From: JBFKQC01 sp041627895
GTDB taxonomy: Bacteria > Pseudomonadota > Alphaproteobacteria > Rhodobacterales > Rhodobacteraceae
Assembly (NCBI GenBank): GCA_041627895.1
Contig: JBFKQC010000035.1
Coordinates: 1 to 38,916, forward strand
Reading direction: 5' to 3'
Length of the DNA stretch: 38,916 nucleotides
The notes beneath the pieces are model-generated. The model worked only from the letters and a program-made list of their open reading frames with translations. It was not told the DNA's origin and ran no database searches. Made by a program: the position numbers and the translations under genes. Shown piece after piece: positions 15,418 to 24,924 of the stretch; within the stretch, counting starts at the first letter, position 1; each line of letters begins with the position of its first letter.

Positions 15418-17781
15418 ATGCGCGCGCTGGAAAAGAAACTCTTCCGCGACTTCCGCCGGCTCTGGGCGCAGGGGCTGGCGATCGCGCTTGTGCTGGCCTG
15501 CGGTGTGTCGATCTTCCTGATGTCTTTCGGGATGTTCGTCGCCCTGACCGACACCCGCGCCGCCTATTACGAAAGGAACCGCTTCGCCGACATTTTCGCC
15601 CAGGTGCGCCGCGCGCCGAGAAGCCTCGCCGCCGAGATTGCCGCCATCGAGGGCGTGCGCACCGTAGAGGTCCGCGTCACCGGATCGGCGATCCTCGATC
15701 TGCCGGGCAAGATCGAAAGCGCCGTCGGACAGTTCATCTCGCTGCCGTCGGGCGGCCTGCCCCGGCTGAACGTGCCGCTGTTGCGCTCGGGTCGCTTCCC
15801 CGACCCGCTGGCCACCGACGAGGTCGTCGTCAACGAACCCTTCGCCCAGGCCAACGGCTATCAGCCCGGCGACGTGATCCACGCCAACCTGAACGGTTCG
15901 GTCCGGCCGCTGACGATCACCGGCACCGCGCTGACACCGGAATTCATCTACACGATCGGCCCCGGCGACATGATGCCCGACAACGAGGGCTTCGGGATCA
16001 TCTGGATGCCCGAGCCGTCGCTCGCCGCCGCCGTCGACATGGGCGGCGCGTTCAACGACGTCGCGCTGACGCTGCTGCGCGGCGCCAACGCGGCCGAGGT
16101 GATCGACGCGCTCGATGCGCTTCTCGACCCCTACGGCGCACAGGGCGCGCACGGCCGCGACCTGCAGCTATCCAACGCCTTCATCGACGGCGAGCTGAAA
16201 CAGCTTCGCTCGATGGCCTACGTGCTGCCCCCGGTCTTCTTCGGGATCACGGTCTTCCTGGTCAACATGGTGATCGGCCGGATCGTGGCGCTGGAGCGGT
16301 CGGAAATCGGGCTGATGAAGGCGATCGGCTATTCCGACACCGAGGTCAGCCTGCACTACCTGGCGCTGTCCGTGCTGATCGCCACGGTCGGAATCATCGC
16401 CGGCGTGGGGCTCGGTACCTGGTTCTCGCGCGGACTGGCGCAGCTCTACGCGGCGTTCTTCAACTTCCCGTACCTGATCTTCAGCGTGAACGCGCAGGTC
16501 TACATCATCTCCTGCGCCCTCGGCTTCGCCACCGCCGCGCTCGGCGCGATCCGCGCCGCGCTGGCTGCCGCGCGCCTTCCGCCCGCCGTGGCGATGTCGC
16601 CCCCTGCGCCGCCGCGCTACACGCATTCGCTGTTCGACCGGTTCCTGGCGCTTCTGAGCCTCGGCCAGCCGACCATCATGATCCTGCGCAACATCTCGCG
16701 CTGGCCGTTCCGCGCCGGTCTGACCGCGCTTGGCCTGGCACTCGCGGTGGCGGTGCTGGTCGCCTCGGCTTTCTTCGAGGACGCGCTGGACGAGATGGTC
16801 GACACCTCGTTCTACCTGGCGAACCGGCAGGACGCGATGCTGATCCTCAGCCAGGCGGCACCGCGCGAGGCGTTGCAGGAAATCGCGCGCCTGCCCGGCG
16901 TGATGCAGGTCGAGGGCGCGCAGTTTCACGGCGCGATCCTGCGCAACGGGCACCTGGAAAAGCGCGTCGCGATCGAGGGCCGTCCGGCCGATGCCGAACT
17001 GGCCCAGATCGTCGGAAAGGACAAGCGCCCGGTCCCCCCGCCCGATAACGGCGTGCTGCTGTCGGAACGCCTCGCCTGGCAGCTCGACGTCGCGCCCGGA
17101 GACGACGTGACCGTCGAATTCCTGACCGGGCGGCGCGAGACCACGACGGTCCCGGTGGCCGGGATCATCAAGTCCTATATCGGGCTCGCCGCGTACATGC
17201 ACAGCGAAAACCTCGACCGGCTGATGCGGCGCTCGGAACGGCTGGACGTGGCCAATCTGATGCTGGACCAGGCCGCCGAAGACGAGTTTCACGCGGCGGT
17301 CAAGGACCTGCCGGGCCTCGCCGGCACGGTGATGCTGGGCGACACGCTCGAGGCGTTCCAGGAGACCATCGAACAGAACATCGACATCTCGACGGTGATC
17401 TATGTGGCAATCGCGGTGCTGATCACCGTCGGCGTCACCTATAACAGCGCACGCATCCAGCTATCGGAACGCGCCCGAGACCTGGCGTCCCTGCGGATAC
17501 TCGGCTTCACCAATGGCGAGGTCAGCTACATCCTGATCGGCGAGACCGCGGTGCTGGTGCTCTTGGCGCAGCCGCTCGGCTGGGTTCTGGGCTCGGCGCT
17601 CGCCGCCGCCATGGTCGCCGGATTCGAAAGCGACCTCTACTCGATCCCGCTGGTCCTGAACCGCGATACCTTCGCCTGGGCCAGCACCGTGGTTCTGATC
17701 GCCTCGGCAGTGGCGGCGCTGCTGGTGCGGCGGCGGCTGGACCGGCTGGATCTGATCGAAGTGATGAAGACGCGGGAGTAG
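15418..17781 (+). CDS. FtsX-type ABC permease with two FtsX domains
   Basis: Inner-membrane permease of 787 residues. The N-terminal membrane segment (about 18-42) is followed by a large periplasmic MacB-like domain, then an FtsX membrane bundle (about 265-395; ALERSEIGLMKAIGYSDTEVS). A second half repeats the plan: membrane segment near 435-455, periplasmic domain, and a final FtsX bundle (about 660-775; LSERARDLASLRILGFTNGEVS). Two FtsX domains in one chain mean it could work as a pseudo-dimer with two copies of the ATPase, unlike E. coli MacB, which dimerises. Starts 4 bases after the ATPase stop and ends 4 bases before the adaptor start. Substrate unknown. Confidence 0.9.
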   Translation: MRALEKKLFRDFRRLWAQGLAIALVLACGVSIFLMSFGMFVALTDTRAAYYERNRFADIFAQVRRAPRSLAAEIAAIEGVRTVEVRVTGSAILDLPGKIESAVGQFISLPSGGLPRLNVPLLRSGRFPDPLATDEVVVNEPFAQANGYQPGDVIHANLNGSVRPLTITGTALTPEFIYTIGPGDMMPDNEGFGIIWMPEPSLAAAVDMGGAFNDVALTLLRGANAAEVIDALDALLDPYGAQGAHGRDLQLSNAFIDGELKQLRSMAYVLPPVFFGITVFLVNMVIGRIVALERSEIGLMKAIGYSDTEVSLHYLALSVLIATVGIIAGVGLGTWFSRGLAQLYAAFFNFPYLIFSVNAQVYIISCALGFATAALGAIRAALAAARLPPAVAMSPPAPPRYTHSLFDRFLALLSLGQPTIMILRNISRWPFRAGLTALGLALAVAVLVASAFFEDALDEMVDTSFYLANRQDAMLILSQAAPREALQEIARLPGVMQVEGAQFHGAILRNGHLEKRVAIEGRPADAELAQIVGKDKRPVPPPDNGVLLSERLAWQLDVAPGDDVTVEFLTGRRETTTVPVAGIIKSYIGLAAYMHSENLDRLMRRSERLDVANLMLDQAAEDEFHAAVKDLPGLAGTVMLGDTLEAFQETIEQNIDISTVIYVAIAVLITVGVTYNSARIQLSERARDLASLRILGFTNGEVSYILIGETAVLVLLAQPLGWVLGSALAAAMVAGFESDLYSIPLVLNRDTFAWASTVVLIASAVAALLVRRRLDRLDLIEVMKTRE

Positions 17782-17785
17782 GCCG

Positions 17786-18997
17786 ATGAAAGCAAGAACC
17801 ATCGTGACGGGCGTCATCGCGCTGGGCGCACTTGGCGCGCTGATTGCCTGGGGCTTCCGTCCACAGCCGGTGCCCGTGGACCTGGCCCAGGTCACCCGGG
17901 GGCCGATGCAGATCACGGTCGACGCCGACGGCAAGACCCGCATCCGCAACATATTCGAGGTGGTCGCGCCCATTGCGGGGCGCGCCGAACGCTCGCCGGT
18001 GTCGGTGGGCGACCGGGTGATCTCTGGCCGCACCGTCGTCGCCGTGGTGCAGCCGGCCGAACCCGCCCTGCTGGACGCCCGGTCCCGGGTGCAGGCCGAG
18101 GCGGCGGTGGCCGAGGCCGAGGCGGCGCTGCAGGTGGCAATGAGCCAGGTGCGCCAGGCCGAGGAAGACCTCGCCTATGCCGAAAGCCAGTATGCCCGCA
18201 TCGCCACGCTGGTCGACCGCGGCGTCGCGTCGCTCACCCGGCTCGAGGACGCCACCCAGCTGCGCGCGATCAAGGAGGCGGCGCTTGACGCCGCGCGCTC
18301 GTCGCAATCCATGGCGGACGGCGCCCTGGCCCGCGCCCGTGCGGTGCTGATCGGGCCGGCGCCCGAGGATACCGCCGCGAACGGCGGCTGCTGCGTCCGG
18401 CTGCATGCCCCGGCGGACGGTGTGGTACTGTCGATCGACAACATCTCTGCCCGCCCGGTGGCACCGGGTACGCCGCTTCTGACCATCGGGCGGCCCGACG
18501 ACCTGGAAATCGTCGCCGACCTGCTGTCGCGCGACGCGGTTCGGATCGCCCCCGGCTCGCGCGCCGTGGTCGAGCGCTGGGGCGGCGACGAACCGCTCGA
18601 GGCGATCCTGCGCAAGATCGAGCCATCGGCGCGCACCAAGATCTCGGCCCTGGGGATCGAGGAACAGCGTGTCGACCTGGTTTTCGACCTGATCAGCCCG
18701 CCCGAGGACCGGCCCGGGCTCGGCGGCGGCTATGCCGTGTTCCTGCGCGTCATCGAGTGGCGCAGCGACGACGCGGTGCAGGTGCCGCTCAGCGCGCTGT
18801 TCCGGAACGGCGGCGAGTGGTTCGTCTTCACCGCCGCGGACGGCATCGCGCGCCGCACCGCGGTCGAGATCGGCCGCCGCAACGGCCGCGCCGCGCAGGT
18901 GCTTGCCGGGCTCGGCGCGGGCGACATCGTCGTGACGCACCCGAACGACCGCGTCACCGACGGCGTCGAGATCGTCGACCGCGCGACGCTTGAGTGA
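17786..18997 (+). CDS. HlyD/MacA-type periplasmic adaptor
   Basis: Membrane-fusion protein of 403 residues linking an inner-membrane transporter to the periplasm or an outer-membrane channel. One N-terminal membrane anchor (about 5-24), a split biotinyl-lipoyl domain (first half around VVAPIAGRAERSPVSVGDRV, second around LHAPADGVVLSI), an Ala/Glu-rich coiled-coil hairpin (about 95-190) and a C-terminal beta-barrel. It follows the FtsX permease by 4 bases, giving ATPase-permease-adaptor order. No TolC-like channel is nearby, so it probably borrows one. Confidence 0.9.
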   Translation: MKARTIVTGVIALGALGALIAWGFRPQPVPVDLAQVTRGPMQITVDADGKTRIRNIFEVVAPIAGRAERSPVSVGDRVISGRTVVAVVQPAEPALLDARSRVQAEAAVAEAEAALQVAMSQVRQAEEDLAYAESQYARIATLVDRGVASLTRLEDATQLRAIKEAALDAARSSQSMADGALARARAVLIGPAPEDTAANGGCCVRLHAPADGVVLSIDNISARPVAPGTPLLTIGRPDDLEIVADLLSRDAVRIAPGSRAVVERWGGDEPLEAILRKIEPSARTKISALGIEEQRVDLVFDLISPPEDRPGLGGGYAVFLRVIEWRSDDAVQVPLSALFRNGGEWFVFTAADGIARRTAVEIGRRNGRAAQVLAGLGAGDIVVTHPNDRVTDGVEIVDRATLE

Positions 18998-19025
18998 TCG
19001 CCGCCGGCCTGGCGGCAGCGGCGCG

Positions 19026-20519
19026 ATGCACGCCATTGCACCGCGCGCGCATTTCCCGTTTCATGCGGGCATGGCACGTTCCGATCTTCCATTCGCCTTC
19101 GCCCGCGACCAGCAGATGGTGCTGAAGGGCGACGCGCTGGTCTGCGGTCCCGGCGCGACCGTGTTCGGCCTGCGCGAGGCCCGGCGGCGGGCGGGGATCC
19201 CGCTGCGGATCGAACGCGTGGCCGGGGACGCCTTCGAAACCGTGCTGAACACCCACTACCGCGACGGCGCGGCAGGCGGCGAGGGCGACGAGACCGACCT
19301 GACATTCGATCTGGAGGTTCAGGGTGGGCCGGGCCTGCGCGACCTGCTGGAGGACGCCACCGAGGCGCCGGTGATCGAACTGGTGAACCAGCTCCTGCGG
19401 CGCACGGTGCGGGCCAGCGCCTCGGATTTGCACGTGGAACCCTACGAGAACGGGCTGCGCGCCCGGGTGCGGATCGACGGCATGCTGCGCACGGTGATGG
19501 ACCGTTCGGACGTGCCGGTGCGCCGGGTGATCTCGCGTCTCAAGGTGATGGCCGGGCTCGACACCGCCGAGACGCGCCTGCCGCAGGACGGCCGGATCGC
19601 GCTGCGCTATGGCGGGCGCGACATCGACGTGCGCATGTCGACCCTCCCGGGCCATTTCGGCGAACGCGTGGTGCTGCGCGTTCTCGACCGCCATTCCGGA
19701 CTTTTGCCGCTCGACGACCTCGGCCTCGGCGCGGATCAGGAGGACGTGCTGCGCCGGCTCGCCGACCGGCCCGACGGCATCGTGCTGGCCACCGGCCCCA
19801 CCGGGTCGGGCAAGACCACGACGCTGTATTCCCTGCTGCAACTCGCCGACCACGGGCGGCGCAACATCGTCACCGTCGAGGACCCGATCGAATACCACCT
19901 GCCCGGGATCAGTCAGACCCAGACCAATGCCGAGATCGGCATGACCTTCGCCGCCGGGCTGCGCGCCACGCTGCGCCAGGACCCCGACGTGATCCTGGTG
20001 GGCGAAATCCGTGACAAGGAAACCGCGCAGGTCGCGGCCCAGGCCTCGCTGACCGGGCATCTGGTGTTCTCGTCGCTCCATGCCAACGGCTCGGTCGCCG
20101 CGGTGACGCGCCTGCGCGACCTCGGGCTGGACAACTACCTGATCGCCGCCACGCTGCGCGGCATCCTCGCGCAGCGGCTGCTCAGGCTGCTGTGCGGGGA
20201 CTGCCGCGGGATGCGCCCGCCCGGTGCCGCCGAGGCGGCGCTGTTCGACGGCGCCGGGGCGCCGGTGCCGTTGCAGCTTCCCCACGCCGTGGGCTGCGAG
20301 ACCTGCGGCCACACCGGATATGCCGGGCGGCAGGGCGTCTTCGAGATCGTCGAGGTCGACGAGGACCTCGCCGCCGCGATCGGCGCCAATGCCTCGGAAC
20401 AGGAACTGAAACGCCTCGCGGTGCCCAAGGGCAAGACACTGCTAGCGCAGGGGCTGGCGCTGGTGGCCGCGGGACGGACCAGCATCGAAGAGGTGCGCCG
20501 GGTGCTCGGCGAGCAGTAG
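19026..20519 (+). CDS. gspE: Type II secretion ATPase GspE
   Basis: Cytoplasmic hexameric ATPase driving pseudopilus assembly in type II secretion, 497 residues from this start. The N-terminal region (LPFAFARDQQMVL) binds GspL in homologues. The ATPase core has Walker A GPTGSGKTTTLYSLL, Asp box VEDPIEYHLPG, Walker B ILVGEIRDKETA and His box GHLVFSSLHAN. The tetracysteine zinc loop is present (CGDC, then CETC), separating it from the retraction ATPase PilT. The start is uncertain: ATG 19026, ATG 19071 (482 residues, still complete) or TTG 18990, which would overlap the adaptor gene by 8 bases; none has a good ribosome-binding sequence. gspF follows with no gap. Confidence 0.93.
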   Translation: MHAIAPRAHFPFHAGMARSDLPFAFARDQQMVLKGDALVCGPGATVFGLREARRRAGIPLRIERVAGDAFETVLNTHYRDGAAGGEGDETDLTFDLEVQGGPGLRDLLEDATEAPVIELVNQLLRRTVRASASDLHVEPYENGLRARVRIDGMLRTVMDRSDVPVRRVISRLKVMAGLDTAETRLPQDGRIALRYGGRDIDVRMSTLPGHFGERVVLRVLDRHSGLLPLDDLGLGADQEDVLRRLADRPDGIVLATGPTGSGKTTTLYSLLQLADHGRRNIVTVEDPIEYHLPGISQTQTNAEIGMTFAAGLRATLRQDPDVILVGEIRDKETAQVAAQASLTGHLVFSSLHANGSVAAVTRLRDLGLDNYLIAATLRGILAQRLLRLLCGDCRGMRPPGAAEAALFDGAGAPVPLQLPHAVGCETCGHTGYAGRQGVFEIVEVDEDLAAAIGANASEQELKRLAVPKGKTLLAQGLALVAAGRTSIEEVRRVLGEQ

Positions 20520-21725
20520 ATGCAGCCTTTCGCCTACATCGCCTATGATCACAGCGGCCGCCGCAAGACCGGCACGCTGGTCGCCGAAAGCGAGCGCGCG
20601 GCCTTCGACGAATTGCTGTCGCAGGGCCTGATGGCCGCCGAGATCAGCGCCAAGGCCAGGGCGCGGGCGGGCGGGCGCGGCGGGGCGCGGCTCGACGCCG
20701 ACGAACGCGCGATCTTCTCGCGGCAGATGGCGGTGCTTCTGGCCGCGGAGCTGCCGATCGAGGCGGCGCTGGACGCGGTAATCGAAAGCGAGGGCTCGGC
20801 GCGGATGCAGGCCTTCGCGAGCGAGTTGAAGGCCGCGACGCTCGAAGGCTACCCGCTGTCGGATGCCATCGAACGCACCCGCGGCGGGTTTGCGCCCTAT
20901 TACACCTCGTCGCTGCGCGCGGGCGAGACCTCGGGCGATCTGGATGCGGTGTTCGGCAGCCTCGCCGACTTCCTCGAGGCGCAGGGCGCCAACCGGGCCG
21001 AGATCGCCACGGCGCTGGTCTACCCGGCCTTCGTGGCGGCGGTGTCGCTGGCAGTCTGCGTGATCCTGTTGACCAATGTCGCGCCCGAAGTCGTGGCGAT
21101 GTTCGAGGTCAGCGGGCGGCCCCTGCCGCAACTGACCCAGGTGGTGCTGGATGTCACGGGATGGATCCAGGCGAACTGGATCGCGCTGGCGACGGGGCTG
21201 GGCGCGGCGATCATCGGCGGCTTCCTGGCGCTGCGCGTGCCGCGTGTCCGCGACCGCGTCGACCGCGTGCTGCTCAGGGTGCCCGTCTTCGGCCGGCTCC
21301 GCCGCATGGCGATGGCCGGGCAGTACCTGCGCACGCTGGCGCTTGTGCTCGGCAGCCGGCAGACCGCGGTGAACGCGGTCACCAGTGCTGCCGAGGTGCT
21401 GACGGTGCGGCTCTACCGCGACCAGGCCGACGCGATCGTGACCGCAGTCAAGCAGGGCGAAAGCCTGGCCCAGTCGGTGCGGCGGCTGACGCTGCTGCCG
21501 CCGGTGGCGCTGCAACTGATCCGGGTGGGCGAGGATTCGGCGCGGCTGGCGCAGATGACCGAGCGCGCGGCGGTACTGGTCGAGACCTGGCTGGCGAACG
21601 ACCGCAAGCGGGTCGCGCAGATACTCGACCCGGTGCTGATGATGATCGTCGGCGCCTTCGTGCTGATCGTCGTGCTGGCGATCCTGCTGCCGATCTTCGA
21701 ACTGCAATCCGTGGTGACCGGCTGA
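20520..21725 (+). CDS. gspF: Type II secretion platform protein GspF
   Basis: Polytopic inner-membrane platform protein, 401 residues, the usual length. It starts MQPFAYIAYDHSGRRKTGT, typical of GspF, and carries two T2SSF domains (about 65-190 and 270-390), each followed by a long membrane helix (about 165-190 and 365-395), with another near 215-240. The first domain has FSRQMAVLLAAELPIEAAL and GEYTSGDL-like GETSGDL. The ATG directly follows the gspE stop. It ends this rightward block, which converges on the leftward gsp operon. Confidence 0.94.
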   Translation: MQPFAYIAYDHSGRRKTGTLVAESERAAFDELLSQGLMAAEISAKARARAGGRGGARLDADERAIFSRQMAVLLAAELPIEAALDAVIESEGSARMQAFASELKAATLEGYPLSDAIERTRGGFAPYYTSSLRAGETSGDLDAVFGSLADFLEAQGANRAEIATALVYPAFVAAVSLAVCVILLTNVAPEVVAMFEVSGRPLPQLTQVVLDVTGWIQANWIALATGLGAAIIGGFLALRVPRVRDRVDRVLLRVPVFGRLRRMAMAGQYLRTLALVLGSRQTAVNAVTSAAEVLTVRLYRDQADAIVTAVKQGESLAQSVRRLTLLPPVALQLIRVGEDSARLAQMTERAAVLVETWLANDRKRVAQILDPVLMMIVGAFVLIVVLAILLPIFELQSVVTG

Positions 21726-22010
21726 CGCGGTGTGAACCCTGGCGGAACCGGACGTGCCGGGAACTGCCTTGTTCTGACGCAACCGCCCCGGCGCGAAGCC
21801 GCGCCATCGCCGACCCGCGGGGTGGCGCGCCAACATCCGTTCGGCGGACTTTATCCTGCGGTTCCCGCGCAACTCCGGATCGATGCACTGACCGCGCCCG
21901 ATCGCCGCCCCGGTGGGGCGGGTCGGCGATGGCGCGGCCGCCTGCGGCCTTGTCCCGCGCCGGGCAGAACTCGAACAGCTGTTTCAGTCCACAGGCCGGT
22001 CGCGCCGGCC
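21726..22010. other. Convergent gap between gspF and gspD
   Basis: 285 bases with no gene supported on either strand. The only clear structure is the hairpin at 21901-21930; a second, smaller inverted repeat (GGCCGCCTGCGGCC) follows near 21937-21950. Probably serves as a transcription barrier between the two secretion blocks. Confidence 0.45.
21901..21930. terminator. Strong hairpin between converging gsp blocks
   Basis: CCGCCCC (21905-21911) and GGGGCGG (21915-21921) pair around a GGT loop, and ATCGCCG (21901-21907) can alternatively pair with CGGCGAT (21924-21930). No T tract follows on either strand, so it may act as a Rho-assisted or bidirectional stop rather than a classical terminator. 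Confidence 0.4.
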
Positions 22011-23954
22011 CTATTCCACGCCGAATTGCAGCCGCGACGGCAGCGGCGGGAACGTGTGCGACCGCGCGTAGCTGTCGATAAAGCCCGCGTCGAACGGCTG
22101 GTTCAGGTTCGCACCGTCGAACGGGAACGTGGTGATCGGCACGTCCGGGTACTGCTGATCCGGGTTCGGCTGGATCGCGCGCGTGGCGCGTTTGGCGTCG
22201 CGCGCCACCTCACGGGTCAGCCGCGTCGCCTCGTTGTCGTTGTTGACGATCCGGGGGCGCAGAAGCAGCAGCAGCACGCGCTGGTTGCGCGTCACCGCGC
22301 GGCCGCGGAACAGCGCGCCGAACAGCGGGATCTTCTTCAGCCCCGGCACGCCGGCATCCTCGTTGCCGGCGCCGTTCTCCAGCAATCCGCCCAGCATGAT
22401 GACCCTGCCGTTGCCCACCAGCACGTTGGTCGTCAGCGTCCGCTTCGACGTGATCTCGCCCCCCGCCGCGCTCGCCTGGCGCGTCAGCGACGAGGCCTCC
22501 TGCTCGATCTCCATCCGGACCGTGTTGTCGCCGGTGATCTGCGGCGTGACGCGCAGGGTCAGGCCCACGTCCTGGCGCTCGATGGTCTGGAACGGGCGTT
22601 CGGGCACCGCGCTGTCGCCGACCGTGGAAAACTGGCCGGTGACGAAGGGCACCGACTGGGCCACGACGATTTCCGCCTCGGTGTTGTTCAGCGTCAGGAT
22701 CGAGGGCGTCGCCAGCAGCCGCGCCGAGGTTTCCTTGGTCAGCGCGCTGAGGAATCCGACGAACCCGGAATCGCCCGCCGAGTTCACATAGAGCGGCCCG
22801 GCGATGCCGCCCTCGCCCGGGCTCGGCACGGTGCCCGAGATCACCGCGTTGATCATGCTGGTCAGCGTCGGGCGCCCGCCGAGGCTGAACTCGGCGCCGC
22901 CGAACAGCGCATCGTTCAGCACCCCGCCGAACTGCGCCGACAGATCGCTGAGCGTCTGCACGGACAGCTCGAAGATCACCGCCTCGACCAGCACCTGGCT
23001 CGGCCGCACGTCGAGCCGGCGGATCGCCCCGGTGATCGAGGCGATCTGGTCGCTCGGCGCGGTCACGATCAGCGTGTTGGTCTGCGGCTCGGCCACGATC
23101 GTCACCTCGCCGCCGGGCGCGCCCTCGGTGCCCTGCGCCAGCACCGACCGGGCGATGATCCCCTCGAGCTGCAGCGCATCGGCATAGTTCAGCTGCACGA
23201 CGCTGGTCGAGACGCTGCGCTGCGGCGTGTCGAGCTGCGTCACCACCGACCGGATGCGGCTGCGGAACTCGTCGTTGCCGCTGACCACCACGGCGTTCGA
23301 CCGGAAATCGGCGCTGATCGAGCCGCCGGGCGGCACGATGTCCAGCGACTGGATCGTCGCCAGGATATCCTGCGCGTTGGAATAGTTCAGCCGGATCGTC
23401 TCGATGGTCTTGCGCCGCGGCCGGTCGAGTTGGTCGATCAGCGTGCCGATCCGCTCGATGTTCTCCTTGCGGTCGGACAGGATCAACAGGCCCGACTGCT
23501 CGACCGTCGACAGCACCGCCTCGGCGGGCAGAAGCGGCCGGATCACCTCGACCGTCTCGCCGAGCGAGATGTTGCGCACCACGAAAACCCGGGTCTCGAA
23601 GGCACCGCCGGCGGTGCGCACCCGCTCGCCCGGCGCCAGTTCGCGCGCGATGTCCAGGGGCACGATCCGGTCGACCGCGTCGCCCTCGATGATCGTCAGG
23701 CGGTTGAGTTCCAGCACGTTCAGGAAAATCTCGTACAGCGCCGCCTCGGATACCGTGCCCGGCGCGATCACCGTCACCGTGCCCTGCACGCGGTTGTCCA
23801 GCGTGAAGTTCCGGTCGGTCGCCTCGGCGACGATTTCCACGAACGACCGCAGGTCTGCATCGCGCAGATCCAGCGAAATCTGCGCCTTGAGCGGAAGCAC
23901 GCCGGCGAACAGCACCGCCAGGCAGAGCAGGAGAGAGCGACTAGCCTTGATCAA
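22011..23954 (-). CDS. gspD: Type II secretion secretin GspD
   Basis: Outer-membrane secretin channel, 647 residues. A cleavable signal peptide (about 1-24, ending LKAQ), then N0 (ISLDLRDADLRSFVEIVAEATDRNF), three ring-building N domains (about 95-330), and the secretin barrel (about 345-570; VLVEAVIFELS, then the VPFVTGQFS and QDVGLTLRVTPQI signatures, then GGLLENG). A C-terminal tail of about 70 residues may be the pilotin-binding S domain; no pilotin gene was seen. The start is TTG 23954, overlapping the gspC end by 14 bases, with GAAGG upstream. Last gene of the leftward operon, unlike most systems where C and D come first. Confidence 0.95.
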   Translation of the reverse strand: MIKASRSLLLCLAVLFAGVLPLKAQISLDLRDADLRSFVEIVAEATDRNFTLDNRVQGTVTVIAPGTVSEAALYEIFLNVLELNRLTIIEGDAVDRIVPLDIARELAPGERVRTAGGAFETRVFVVRNISLGETVEVIRPLLPAEAVLSTVEQSGLLILSDRKENIERIGTLIDQLDRPRRKTIETIRLNYSNAQDILATIQSLDIVPPGGSISADFRSNAVVVSGNDEFRSRIRSVVTQLDTPQRSVSTSVVQLNYADALQLEGIIARSVLAQGTEGAPGGEVTIVAEPQTNTLIVTAPSDQIASITGAIRRLDVRPSQVLVEAVIFELSVQTLSDLSAQFGGVLNDALFGGAEFSLGGRPTLTSMINAVISGTVPSPGEGGIAGPLYVNSAGDSGFVGFLSALTKETSARLLATPSILTLNNTEAEIVVAQSVPFVTGQFSTVGDSAVPERPFQTIERQDVGLTLRVTPQITGDNTVRMEIEQEASSLTRQASAAGGEITSKRTLTTNVLVGNGRVIMLGGLLENGAGNEDAGVPGLKKIPLFGALFRGRAVTRNQRVLLLLLRPRIVNNDNEATRLTREVARDAKRATRAIQPNPDQQYPDVPITTFPFDGANLNQPFDAGFIDSYARSHTFPPLPSRLQFGVE

Positions 23955-24786
23955 GGTTGACCTTCACAACTTGCCGGGATCCGTCCCGGAGGATTTCGAA
24001 ACTGATCGTGCCGCCTGCCAGGTCCGCATCGGGCGTATCCGCCAGCAGGTTCTCGGTCACGACCGACTTGCCGTTCACTTTCAGGATCGTGTCGCCGGTG
24101 CGCAAGCCGATCTGTTCGAAAAGCTCGCCGCGCTGGGTCCAGACGATATCCATTCCGACGCTGCCGTCGGCCAGTTCCGCCGCGGTCAGCCGCCCGGCTT
24201 CGGCCAGCGCGCGCTCGATAAAGCGCCGGTCCAGCGTCTCGAACGGAATCGTGACCTCGGCCAGCAGGTCGGCGGGCAGCGCCTCGACCGTGTCGTCGGT
24301 CTCGGTCCAGACCAGGTTGCCGAAATCGGACCGCTGCACCGGGATCAGCTGGCGCTGCCCCTTGTGGTCCAGCCAGACGCCGCGCGCGTCGATCGCCATC
24401 ACGGTCTCGCCGCCGATCAGCTCGTCGCCGACGCGCACCACCAGCCCGCGGTCGTTCTCGGAAATCATCGCCCAGCTTTCGCCGCCCCGTCCGGCAACCA
24501 GCCCGGTCAGGTAATAGGTGGTGTTCTCTTCGGGAGGCGCCTCGGCGACCGGCTCGGGCAGGGGCTCGGGGTCCGGCTCGGGCGGCGGCGGCACGGTGCC
24601 GAAGACCGGCGGCCACGTGCCCGGCAGGTCGCGACTTGTGTCTTCGGCCGGCGCCGCCGCTGCGGCGCGCACGGGCGCGGCGAAGGGCTGCGGTTCGGGT
24701 GCGACATAGCTAAGCGCCAGCGCGCCGCAGGCAAAGCCGAACGCCACGACCGAAAATCCCGTCAGCAGACCCGAAATCAGCCTCAC
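23941..24786 (-). CDS. gspC: Type II secretion protein GspC
   Basis: Inner-membrane protein that ties the platform to the secretin, 281 residues. One N-terminal membrane helix (about 3-25), a Pro/Glu-rich linker (PPPPEPDPEPLPEP), an HR domain (about 85-150) that contacts GspD N0, and a C-terminal PDZ domain (about 185-280; GLRTGDTILKVNGKSV). GTG 24786 is chosen because GAGAAGG precedes it and the protein then starts at the membrane helix; GTG 24825 is the alternative. Ends inside gspD. Confidence 0.88.
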   Translation of the reverse strand: MRLISGLLTGFSVVAFGFACGALALSYVAPEPQPFAAPVRAAAAAPAEDTSRDLPGTWPPVFGTVPPPPEPDPEPLPEPVAEAPPEENTTYYLTGLVAGRGGESWAMISENDRGLVVRVGDELIGGETVMAIDARGVWLDHKGQRQLIPVQRSDFGNLVWTETDDTVEALPADLLAEVTIPFETLDRRFIERALAEAGRLTAAELADGSVGMDIVWTQRGELFEQIGLRTGDTILKVNGKSVVTENLLADTPDADLAGGTISFEILRDGSRQVVKVNLDQG

Positions 24787-24832
24787 GCCGTCACCGCCTT
24801 CTCCGCATGGGGCGGAATTCAACACATGCGGC

Positions 24833-24887
24833 GGCTGTGTAGCATCCTTCCTTGAAAAACGCCAGCTAAGTGCACCCGGACACAGCC
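24833..24887. repeat. Spaced inverted repeat in the gspN-gspC gap
   Basis: GGCTGTGT (24833-24840) and ACACAGCC (24880-24887) are perfect 8-bp inverted arms with 39 bases between. They lie in the one sizeable gap (about 140 bases) of the leftward operon's second half, before gspC. Could fold in mRNA or mark an internal control point. Confidence 0.3.
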
Positions 24888-24924
24888 TTCTTCCGCCGAC
24901 CAGGCGCGGCGGCGCAACGCCCGG

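Noticed and set aside
21732..23960. Very long plus-strand open frame opposite gspD
   Set aside because: Arg/His/Gln-rich composition typical of antisense reading of GC-rich genes; gspD on the other strand is unmistakable.
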